Below are positions 7,820 through 13,838 of a stretch of 17,082 nucleotides of DNA, piece after piece. The notes under the pieces are model-generated. The model was given only the letters and a program-made list of their open reading frames with translations. It did not search any database and had not been told where the DNA came from. The first letter of the stretch is position 1. Each line of letters opens with the position of its first letter. The position numbers were made by a program, and so were the translations under genes. Source of the DNA: JAGBWK01 sp964490275 (GTDB taxonomy: Bacteria > Bacteroidota > Bacteroidia > Bacteroidales > Muribaculaceae); contig CAZBBL010000031.1 in the NCBI GenBank assembly GCA_964490275.1, forward strand, positions 1 to 17,082. Reading direction: 5' to 3'.

Positions 7820-8926
7820 ATGGTTATCGGAATTCCTAAGGAGATTAAAAACAATGAGAACCGAGTAGCGGTAACTCCTTCCGGCGTCAAAGAACTCGTC
7901 TCTCACGGCCACAAAGTTTATGTCCAACATACCGCAGGCGAGGGTAGTGGATTCGCCGACGACGCCTATATCGCTGCCGGCGCTACAATCCTTCCTACCA
8001 TCGAAGAAACCTACGCTATCGCTGAAATGATTATCAAGGTGAAAGAACCGATTGAGCCTGAATATAAGCTCGTTAAGCCCGGCCAAATCCTCTTCACCTA
8101 CTTCCACTTCGCCTCAGATCGCCCGCTCACCGATGCCATGATTGCCTCCAAAGCTATCTGTATCGCTTACGAAACCGTCCAACTCCCCGACCGCTCGCTT
8201 CCGCTTTTGGTGCCCATGAGCGAAGTTGCCGGCCGCATGTCTATCCAAGAAGGCGCTCGTTTCCTCGAAAAACCTCAAGGTGGTAGCGGCGTACTTATCG
8301 GTGGCGTCCCCGGCGTCAAACCCGCTAAAGTGCTTATTCTCGGAGCCGGTGTCGTTGGTCGCAACGCCGCTAAAATGGCTGCCGGACTCGGTGCCGATGT
8401 CACTATCACCGACATCTCTCTGCCCGTGCTGCGCCACCTCGACGAAACCATGCCACGCAACGTCAAAACTCTCTATTCTTCTCGCCACAACATCGAACAA
8501 GAACTGCCTGATGTCGACCTCGTTATCGGTTCCGTACTTATTCCGGGAGCCAAAGCGCCCCACCTTATCACGGCCGATATGGTCAAACTGATGCGCCCCG
8601 GCACGGTTATGGTCGACGTCGCTATCGACCAAGGCGGATGCTTCGAAACCTCTCATCCTACTACCCACGCCAACCCCATCTATGTCGTTGACGGTGTGAT
8701 ACATTACGCTGTTGCCAACATCCCCGGTGCAGTGCCACGCACCTCTACCCTGGCCCTCACAAATGCCACATTGCCCTATGCCGTAGCTATCGCCGACAAG
8801 GGCTGGAAACAGGCTTGTAAAGACGATGCAGCGCTGCGCAAAGGCCTCAATATCGTCGATGGCGACATCCTCTTCCCGGGCGTTGCCGAAGCCTTCAATC
8901 TCCCGTTGGCCTCCATCCAACTCTGA
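7820..8926 (+). CDS. ald: Alanine dehydrogenase
   Basis: Ald is an NAD-dependent enzyme that interconverts L-alanine and pyruvate plus ammonia. The 368-residue protein begins MVIGIPKEIKNNENRVAVTP, the PNT/Ald N-terminal signature. Catalytic K75 (MIIKVKEP) and H96 (YFHFASD) are at the same positions as in the Mycobacterium enzyme. The NAD site is LILGAGVVGRNAAKMA (near residue 170), and VDVAIDQGGCFETS carries the conserved Asp near 270. Length and motifs are complete. It differs from lysine-forming saccharopine-type and transhydrogenase relatives by its continuous single chain and the SIQEGARFLEKPQGGSGVLIGG-type segment. It stands alone between spmAB and mnmG. I could not find a good promoter in the 129 bp upstream. 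A strong hairpin follows. Confidence 0.96.
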   Translation: MVIGIPKEIKNNENRVAVTPSGVKELVSHGHKVYVQHTAGEGSGFADDAYIAAGATILPTIEETYAIAEMIIKVKEPIEPEYKLVKPGQILFTYFHFASDRPLTDAMIASKAICIAYETVQLPDRSLPLLVPMSEVAGRMSIQEGARFLEKPQGGSGVLIGGVPGVKPAKVLILGAGVVGRNAAKMAAGLGADVTITDISLPVLRHLDETMPRNVKTLYSSRHNIEQELPDVDLVIGSVLIPGAKAPHLITADMVKLMRPGTVMVDVAIDQGGCFETSHPTTHANPIYVVDGVIHYAVANIPGAVPRTSTLALTNATLPYAVAIADKGWKQACKDDAALRKGLNIVDGDILFPGVAEAFNLPLASIQL

Positions 8927-8965
8927 CCGTTAAGTCGCCCCTCGTAGCGACTCTCATACCCCATC

Positions 8966-9004
8966 AACCCCTCCACCTGCCCCCAATAGGGTAGGGGAGG
9001 GGTT
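8966..9004 (+). terminator. GC-rich hairpin after ald
   Basis: A 16-bp stem with one bulged A and one G-U pair forms between 8966-8982 and 8989-9004, with a six-base loop. It lies 40 bp after the ald stop and is followed by GCCTATTTTG and then the gap. The T-tract is poor, so it may be a terminator for ald or a repeat element. Such a stable hairpin could also explain why the assembly broke just after it. Confidence 0.55.
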
Positions 9005-9014
9005 GCCTATTTTG

Positions 9015-9114
9015 NNNNNNNNNNNNNNNNNNNNNNNNNNNNNNNNNNNNNNNNNNNNNNNNNNNNNNNNNNNNNNNNNNNNNNNNNNNNNNNNNNNNNN
9101 NNNNNNNNNNNNNN
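9015..9114. other. Assembly gap of 100 N before mnmG
   Basis: Exactly 100 undetermined bases. The gap hides the mnmG promoter, its start codon and roughly the first 30 codons including the FAD-binding glycine motif. Confidence 0.99.
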
Positions 9115-10926
9115 CGCACTCTGCTCATAACGATGGATATGAACAAGATTGCCCAAATGAGCTGCAACCCCGCTGTCGGTGGTATCGCAAAGGGCCAAAT
9201 CGTTCGTGAAATAGATGCTTTGGGCGGTATGATGGGTATCGTTACCGACCGTTCTGCCATACAATTTCGTATGCTCAATCGTTCGAAAGGCCCTGCTATG
9301 TGGAGCCCGCGCTCACAGTGCGACCGCATGGCTTTCTCGGCCAACTGGCGCTCTATCCTCGAAAACACCGACAACCTCAACCTCTGGCAAGACAATGTCG
9401 TTGCCCTCGATTTAGACGAAAACGGTGCTCTCGCGGGCGTCAAAACTTCGCTCGGCGTAGTGTTTAAATCCAAAACTGTCGTACTTACCAACGGCACTTT
9501 CCTTAATGGTTTGATGCATATTGGTCGCACTCAGCTCCCCGGTGGTCGTGTCTCCGAACCTGCTTCTTACGGCCTTACAGAGCAGCTTCGTCAGCTCGGA
9601 TTTGAAACCGACCGCATGAAAACCGGTACGCCCGTACGTATCGATGGCCGCTCTGTACGTTGGGATTTGACCGTCGAACAATTTGGTGACGACAACGACC
9701 AGCAGTTGCCTTACAACGGTTTTTCTTACCTCAAAGAGGTGCGTCGTAGCCTCAAACAGCGCCCTTGCTATACAATCTACACCAACGAACGCACTCACGA
9801 TGTGTTGCGTCGTGGATTGCCCGATTCGCCCCTCTACAACGGCCAAATCAAGAGCATCGGCCCGCGCTATTGCCCCAGCATCGAGACCAAAATCGTTACC
9901 TTCGCCGACAAAACCGAACATCAACTGTTCCTCGAACCTGAAGGCGAAACTACCACCGAATTTTATCTCAACGGTTTCTCCTCGTCTCTGCCTATTGATA
10001 TACAAATCGAGGCCCTCAAAACTATCCCCGCACTCGCCGATGTGCGTATCTTCCGCCCCGGTTATGCTATAGAATACGACTTCTTCGACCCCACGCAACT
10101 GCGCCACACACTCGAAACGAAGCTCATCTCGGGCCTCTTTTTCGCCGGCCAAATCAACGGTACTACCGGCTATGAGGAGGCTGCCGGACAAGGCCTCATT
10201 GCAGGCGTAAATGCAGCTCTTTTGGCGCAAGGCAAGGAGCCTTTTACCCTCGGTCGCGACCAAGCCTATATCGGCGTTTTAATCGACGACCTCGTGACGA
10301 AAGGTGTCGACGAACCTTATCGTATGTTCACCTCGCGTGCCGAATATCGCATTCTTCTACGTCAAGACGATACCGATATGCGCCTCACTCCGCTTGGCTA
10401 TGCTATCGGTTTGGCCGACGAAAATCGTTATCAACAGATGATCGAAAAGAAGCAACTTCGCGATGCTTTGGTCGACTTTATGAATGGTTTCTCTCTCAAA
10501 CCTGCCCTTATAAATCCCTTCCTTGAGGCACACGGTGAGTCGCCGCTCACGCAGGGTGTGAAGCTTACTCAACTGCTTTTGCGTCCGGCAATGTCTATCG
10601 CTTTGCTCTCTGAAGGCGTAGATGCTCTTCGTCAACATATCCTCACCATTCCAGTAGATGTGCGCGACCACGTTGTCGAGGCTGCTGAAATCATGCTCAA
10701 GTATGCCGGATATATCCAACGCGAACAGACTATCGCCGACAAAATCCACCGCCTCGAAAACATACGTCTCTCCGACAATTTCGACTATCAAAGTCTGTCG
10801 TCGCTCTCTACCGAGGCACGTCAGAAACTCTCAAAAATACGTCCCACTACCGTCGCACAAGCCTCGCGCATACCGGGCGTATCTCCAAGTGATATCAACA
10901 TCCTTCTACTCGTTTTGGGTAGGTGA
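9115..10926 (+). CDS. mnmG: tRNA uridine-5-carboxymethylaminomethyl modification enzyme MnmG, 5' end in gap
   Basis: MnmG (GidA) is an FAD protein that, with MnmE, modifies the wobble uridine of certain tRNAs. The open frame enters directly from the gap with RTLLITMDMNKIAQMSCNP, which normally starts near residue 30 of the family, so the ATG at 9133 is not the true start. The visible 603 residues include CNPAVGGIAKGQIVREIDALGG, both GidA signatures (GPRYCPSIETKI and GQINGTTGYEEAAGQG) and the C-terminal MnmE/tRNA-binding region ending IPGVSPSDINILLLVLGR. Adding about 28-30 hidden residues gives the normal 625-635. The TGA stop is followed 12 bp later by a parS site and then apt. The order mnmG-apt-uvrC is, from memory, common in Bacteroidales; mnmG is often near the replication origin in other phyla. 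Confidence 0.96.
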   Translation, partial: RTLLITMDMNKIAQMSCNPAVGGIAKGQIVREIDALGGMMGIVTDRSAIQFRMLNRSKGPAMWSPRSQCDRMAFSANWRSILENTDNLNLWQDNVVALDLDENGALAGVKTSLGVVFKSKTVVLTNGTFLNGLMHIGRTQLPGGRVSEPASYGLTEQLRQLGFETDRMKTGTPVRIDGRSVRWDLTVEQFGDDNDQQLPYNGFSYLKEVRRSLKQRPCYTIYTNERTHDVLRRGLPDSPLYNGQIKSIGPRYCPSIETKIVTFADKTEHQLFLEPEGETTTEFYLNGFSSSLPIDIQIEALKTIPALADVRIFRPGYAIEYDFFDPTQLRHTLETKLISGLFFAGQINGTTGYEEAAGQGLIAGVNAALLAQGKEPFTLGRDQAYIGVLIDDLVTKGVDEPYRMFTSRAEYRILLRQDDTDMRLTPLGYAIGLADENRYQQMIEKKQLRDALVDFMNGFSLKPALINPFLEAHGESPLTQGVKLTQLLLRPAMSIALLSEGVDALRQHILTIPVDVRDHVVEAAEIMLKYAGYIQREQTIADKIHRLENIRLSDNFDYQSLSSLSTEARQKLSKIRPTTVAQASRIPGVSPSDINILLLVLGR

Positions 10927-10938
10927 AACAAAATTAAT

Positions 10939-10954
10939 TGTTTCACGTGGAACA
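10939..10954 (-). promoter_or_regulatory. parS: parS site (ParB-binding centromere sequence)
   Basis: Read on the minus strand the sequence is TGTTCCACGTGAAACA, an exact match to the widely conserved chromosomal parS consensus TGTTNCACGTGAAACA. It lies in the 65-bp spacer between mnmG and apt. ParB dimers load here and spread, helping SMC loading and origin segregation; this is established in many phyla. parA and parB are not in the window. A chance exact match in 17 kb is very unlikely. ParB binding in this organism is inferred. Confidence 0.8.
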
Positions 10955-10991
10955 ATAATAATAAGCAAATAATCAATTATTTATATAAGTC

Positions 10992-11510
10992 ATGGAATAC
11001 ATTAAGAAAAGAATTCGCGACGTCTATGATTTTCCTCAAAAGGGCGTCATCTTCAAGGACCTCACTACGGTATTTAAGGACCCACGCGCTCTCCACATCA
11101 TCGGCTGGGACCTCTCTCAAATCTATCGCGACAAAGGTGTCACTAAAGTTGTTGGCATCGAATCTCGCGGTTTTATCGGCGGCTCTATCCTCGCTTTCGA
11201 ACTCGGCGCAGGCTTCGTACCCGTTCGTAAACCCGGCAAACTCCCCGCTGACACTATCAGCGCTACCTACGACAAAGAGTACGGTAAAGACACTATCGAA
11301 ATCCACCGCGACGCTATCACCCCCGACGATATCGTCGTACTCCACGACGATGTCCTCGCTACCGGTGGCACCATGCGCGCCGCTTACGACTTGGTGAAAT
11401 CTCTTAACCCCAAGAAAATCTATATCAACTTTATCATCGAACTCTCTGCTCTCGGCGGTCGCGCTAACCTCCCCGAAGATGCCGAGGTCACTTCGTTGAT
11501 CACTTATTAA
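10992..11510 (+). CDS. apt: Adenine phosphoribosyltransferase
   Basis: Apt converts adenine and PRPP to AMP in cytosolic purine salvage. The protein has 172 residues, a standard length. It starts MEYIKKRIRDVYDFPQKGVI, where the DFPxxGVxFKD segment is the Apt signature. It contains GIESRGFIGG and the PRPP-binding loop VVLHDDVLATGGTM near residues 116-129. The ATG at 10992 is preceded by AT-rich sequence with no clear -7 box, so it may be read from the mnmG transcript across the parS spacer. It is followed by two hairpins, the second a clear terminator. Its TAA stop overlaps an ATG (TAATG at 11508-11512) that opens a frame into uvrC, but that ATG is probably not used. Confidence 0.96.
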   Translation: MEYIKKRIRDVYDFPQKGVIFKDLTTVFKDPRALHIIGWDLSQIYRDKGVTKVVGIESRGFIGGSILAFELGAGFVPVRKPGKLPADTISATYDKEYGKDTIEIHRDAITPDDIVVLHDDVLATGGTMRAAYDLVKSLNPKKIYINFIIELSALGGRANLPEDAEVTSLITY

Positions 11511-11515
11511 TGGCT

Positions 11516-11542
11516 TATCCCCACTCGTTAGGGTGGGGGATA
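11516..11542 (+). repeat. GC-rich hairpin just after apt
   Basis: TATCCCCAC (11516-11524) pairs with GTGGGGGATA (11533-11542) with one bulged G. It starts 6 bp after the apt stop and has no T-run. It resembles the hairpin after ald in its C4/G4-5 arms and may be an mRNA 3'-end stabiliser, a first weak terminator or a repeat unit. Confidence 0.5.
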
Positions 11543-11580
11543 GCTCCTTTGGCCTCTGCTCTGCTTAGCTCAGATGCCAT

Positions 11581-11619
11581 AAAAAATGAGACGAAAATCT
11601 GTTTTCGCCTCATTTTTTT
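11581..11619 (+). terminator. Intrinsic terminator after apt
   Basis: A 17-base arm (11581-11597) and its complement (11602-11618) pair with one A-C mismatch around a TCTG tetraloop. A-tracts precede and T-tracts follow, so it could work in both directions. It ends the mnmG-apt unit. The uvrC -7 box begins two bases after it, and the loop TCTG falls exactly 19 bp before that box, where a -33 element is expected. Confidence 0.82.
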
Positions 11620-11628
11620 ATATCTTTG
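11598..11628 (+). promoter_or_regulatory. Promoter of uvrC embedded in the apt terminator
   Basis: TATCTTTG at 11621-11628 is an exact TAnnTTTG -7 box. TCTG at 11598-11601, one mismatch from the -33 TTTG, is exactly 19 bp upstream and forms the terminator loop. The first uvrC ATG is 7 bp after the -7 box, so the message would be leaderless from there, or have a leader of about 37 nt if the ATG at 11672 is used. Confidence 0.6.
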
Positions 11629-11635
11629 CCTTCAC

Positions 11636-13459
11636 ATGGCAGCTCCCAGTAAACAAAAATCCGACCGCCTGATGGAGAAAATCTCCATCCTCCCGTCAAC
11701 CCCCGGCGTCTATACCTACTATGACGCCGACGGCAATATCATATACGTAGGTAAAGCCAAAAACCTTAAACGCCGCGTCTCTTCCTATTTCAACCGCACC
11801 CACGAGTCGCTGCGCACCAATCTGCTCGTCCGCGCCATCGCCGATATGTCTTATATCGTCGTCCCAACCGAGCAAGACGCCCTCAATCTCGAAAACTCCA
11901 TGATTAAGGAGTATAAACCGCGCTACAACGTCCTCCTCAAAGACGACAAATCTTACCCCTGGATCTGCGTCACTAAAGAACATTTCCCGCGAGTTTTCCT
12001 CACTCACCACCACGTCAAAGATGGCTCTAAATACTTCGGCCCTTATACCGACGTAGCTTCGGCTCGAGCCGTCCTCGCCCTTATACGCCAACTCTATCCA
12101 CTGCGCACCTGCCGCCATGCCATCACCCCCGAATATATCGACCGCCAAAAGGGACGCCTCTGCCTCGAATACCACATGAAGAAATGTCTCGGCTGCTGCC
12201 GTGGCCTCATCTCTCAAGACCAATATGCCGGATATATCGAACGCGTAAAGCAAATTCTCCGCGGCGAAACTCGCGAAATCATGGACTATCTGCGCGACGA
12301 AATGATGCGCCTCGCCGAGCAACTTCGCTTCGAAGAGGCTCAACAACTCAAAGAACAATACAAACTCGTTGAGCGCTACTATGCCAAAACCGTCATCCTT
12401 TCGCAAGTGCTCGACGACATCGACGTGTTTGGCGTAGACGACGACAACGCCGTCGTCTACGTCAACTATATGCACGTGCGCCGCGGTGCGGTAGTCCGCT
12501 CCGTCACCCTCCAATACCGTCGTCGCCTCGACGAACCTGTCGAAGAAATTATCGGCTACGCGATAGGGGAGGTGAGGGGTCGCTTCGATGCCTCTTTCGA
12601 CGAAATCGTTGTCCCCGTAATCCCCGATATCGACCTCCCCGGCGTGCGCTTCACCATACCGCAGCGCGGCGACCGTGCCAAGCTCCTCGACGTCTCCACT
12701 CGCAACGCCCGCCAAGCCAAAATAGACGCCCTCAAACACCTCGAAAAAAACAACCCCGAACAGCGCGTCGACCGCATCCTGCAACGCATGAAAGACGACT
12801 TCCGCCTCACTGTGCTGCCTCGCCATATCGAATGTTTCGACAACTCCAACATCCAAGGCACTAATCCCGTCGCCTCGTGCGTCGTCTTTAAAGACGCCAA
12901 ACCCTCTAAAAAAGACTACCGCCATTTCAATATCAAAACCGTCGTAGGCCCCGACGATTTCGCCTCAATGAAAGAAGTGCTCACGCGTCGCTACACTCGA
13001 TTGATGGCCGAAGGTCAACCATTGCCCCAACTCATCGTCGTCGACGGTGGCAAAGGCCAACTCTCCGCCGCTGTCGAAGCCCTCGACGAAATAGGCCTGC
13101 GCGGCACAATCGCCATCGTCGGCATCGCCAAACGTCTCGAAGAAATCTATTTTCCCGGCGACTCCATCCCCCTTTATATCGACAAAAATTCAGAGTCGTT
13201 GCGCGTAGTTCAGCACCTCCGCGATGAAGCCCACCGCTTCGGCATCACATTCCACCGCGACCAACGCTCACGCTCCCAAATCGTCAGCCAACTCGATTCA
13301 ATCCCCGGCATCGGACCCGCCACGCGCACAGCCCTCTTGCAGCACTTCAAATCAGCAAAAGCCGTCAAAGCCGCCACCCTCGACCAACTCACCGCCGTCG
13401 TCGGCCCGGCCAAAGCACGCCTCCTCGCCACCCACTTCGCAACCCCCTCCAATTCATAG
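11636..13459 (+). CDS. uvrC: Excinuclease ABC subunit C
   Basis: UvrC makes both incisions in nucleotide excision repair after UvrAB damage recognition. From the ATG at 11636 it has 607 residues, close to E. coli UvrC (610). Domains in order: GIY-YIG nuclease (PGVYTYY...IIYVGKAKNLKRR, about residues 22-100); a cysteine cluster, TCRH then RLCLEYHMKKCLGCC (about 155-185), matching the Fe-S ligands known in UvrC; a UvrB-binding UVR motif (EQLRFEEAQQLKEQYK); the RNase H-like nuclease (ECFDNSNIQG, LIVVDGGKGQLSAA); and a C-terminal helix-hairpin-helix pair (IPGIGPATRTALLQHF). The frame stays open back to an ATG overlapping the apt stop (11510), but those 42 codons cross the terminator and resemble no UvrC, so they are rejected. 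A second possible start is at 11672 (MEKISIL). Confidence 0.95.
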   Translation: MAAPSKQKSDRLMEKISILPSTPGVYTYYDADGNIIYVGKAKNLKRRVSSYFNRTHESLRTNLLVRAIADMSYIVVPTEQDALNLENSMIKEYKPRYNVLLKDDKSYPWICVTKEHFPRVFLTHHHVKDGSKYFGPYTDVASARAVLALIRQLYPLRTCRHAITPEYIDRQKGRLCLEYHMKKCLGCCRGLISQDQYAGYIERVKQILRGETREIMDYLRDEMMRLAEQLRFEEAQQLKEQYKLVERYYAKTVILSQVLDDIDVFGVDDDNAVVYVNYMHVRRGAVVRSVTLQYRRRLDEPVEEIIGYAIGEVRGRFDASFDEIVVPVIPDIDLPGVRFTIPQRGDRAKLLDVSTRNARQAKIDALKHLEKNNPEQRVDRILQRMKDDFRLTVLPRHIECFDNSNIQGTNPVASCVVFKDAKPSKKDYRHFNIKTVVGPDDFASMKEVLTRRYTRLMAEGQPLPQLIVVDGGKGQLSAAVEALDEIGLRGTIAIVGIAKRLEEIYFPGDSIPLYIDKNSESLRVVQHLRDEAHRFGITFHRDQRSRSQIVSQLDSIPGIGPATRTALLQHFKSAKAVKAATLDQLTAVVGPAKARLLATHFATPSNS

Positions 13460-13502
13460 CCGCGCAAACTGCCTCATCCTCAAAGATTTCCACCATGTCT
13501 GT

Positions 13503-13520
13503 GGCGTCCGCGAGGACGCC
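13503..13520. repeat. Hairpin repeat, copy 1 (GGCGTCC/GGACGCC)
   Basis: A perfect 7-bp stem with a GCGA loop. It is followed by GATTT. A related hairpin lies 77 bp downstream at 13580-13598; the two differ by a paired C-G to T-A change that keeps the stem. It is probably a REP-like element. Confidence 0.7.
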
Positions 13521-13532
13521 GATTTACTCGTA

Positions 13533-13560
13533 ACCCCGTACACCGCCAGGTGTGCGGGGT
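13533..13560. repeat. 12-bp-stem hairpin in the post-uvrC repeat cluster
   Basis: ACCCCGTACACC (13533-13544) pairs with GGTGTGCGGGGT (13549-13560) with one G-U pair and a GCCA loop. It has no T-run, so it is more like a palindromic repeat than a terminator, although it could slow read-through from uvrC, whose stop is 74 bp upstream. Confidence 0.7.
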
Positions 13561-13579
13561 ATGAGCCCAAAACAAAAAT

Positions 13580-13598
13580 GGTGTCCGCCAAGGACACC
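13580..13598. repeat. Hairpin repeat, copy 2 (GGTGTCC/GGACACC)
   Basis: A perfect 7-bp stem with a GCCAA loop, followed by GATTTC. It is the diverged partner of 13503-13520, with compensatory substitutions in the two arms. Confidence 0.7.
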
Positions 13599-13630
13599 GA
13601 TTTCTTGCCATCTGCATAGCCCTGACATCC

Positions 13631-13645
13631 GAGGGTTGCACCCTC
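13631..13645. repeat. Short hairpin GAGGGT/ACCCTC
   Basis: A 6-bp perfect stem with a TGC loop, followed by TTTGT. It directly precedes the REP-like palindrome at 13653-13672. It could act as a weak terminator for uvrC. Confidence 0.45.
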
Positions 13646-13652
13646 TTTGTAG

Positions 13653-13672
13653 GGGCGAAATTCATTTCGCCC
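13653..13672. repeat. REP-like palindrome GGGCGAAAT/ATTTCGCCC
   Basis: Two perfect 9-bp arms separated by TC, preceded by GTAG. The core TAGGGGCGAA with a matching TTCGCCC arm resembles, from memory, palindromic repeats dispersed in Bacteroidetes and cyanobacteria. No RAYT transposase gene is in the window. Confidence 0.6.
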
Positions 13673-13696
13673 GCCACCCTCAAATGCCTATAAACC

Positions 13697-13727
13697 AAGC
13701 TATTTTCGTCGCGAGAGCGACGAGCTT
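13697..13727. repeat. Hairpin with GAGA tetraloop
   Basis: TCGTCGC (13706-13712) pairs perfectly with GCGACGA (13717-13723) around a GAGA loop of the stable GNRA type. An outer AAGC/GCTT stem (13697-13700 with 13724-13727) adds four pairs with a bulge. It is the last unit of the cluster between uvrC and the lipoprotein operon. Confidence 0.6.
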
Positions 13728-13764
13728 GTATGGCCAGAATAAAGAACAATGGCAATAGTTAAAA

Positions 13765-13805
13765 TCTGAGTCTCTGCTTGCACGAGTGGCAAGCAGAGAC
13801 TCAGA
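13765..13805 (-). terminator. Intrinsic terminator of the lipoprotein operon
   Basis: Perfect 17-bp arms (13765-13781 and 13789-13805) surround a 7-base loop. On the minus strand the stem is followed by TTTTAAC, and it begins 33 bp after the stop of the small lipoprotein gene. On the plus strand no T-run follows, so it is mainly a minus-strand terminator that also faces incoming uvrC transcription. Confidence 0.82.
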
Positions 13806-13838
13806 AGTAATGACAATATGAATGACCGTTTCGTTGAT

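Noticed and set aside
9412..10263. A 283-codon minus-strand frame opposite mnmG
   Set aside because: Antisense shadow of mnmG with no domain or promoter.
12473..12478. A third CACGTG in the window, inside uvrC
   Set aside because: Its flanks (TATATG before, CGCCGC after) do not fit the parS arms TGTTN/NAACA.
11696..12925. A 409-codon open frame on the minus strand opposite uvrC
   Set aside because: It is a shadow of uvrC produced by its GC-rich third positions; the product has no recognisable domain and uvrC is certain.
13503..13727. CRISPR array in the hairpin cluster
   Set aside because: The hairpins are of different sequence and irregular spacing, and no repeat-spacer periodicity or cas gene is present.
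13224..13755. Open frames running from the uvrC end into the hairpin cluster
   Set aside because: They translate palindromes and give low-complexity products; no start context or similarity supports them.
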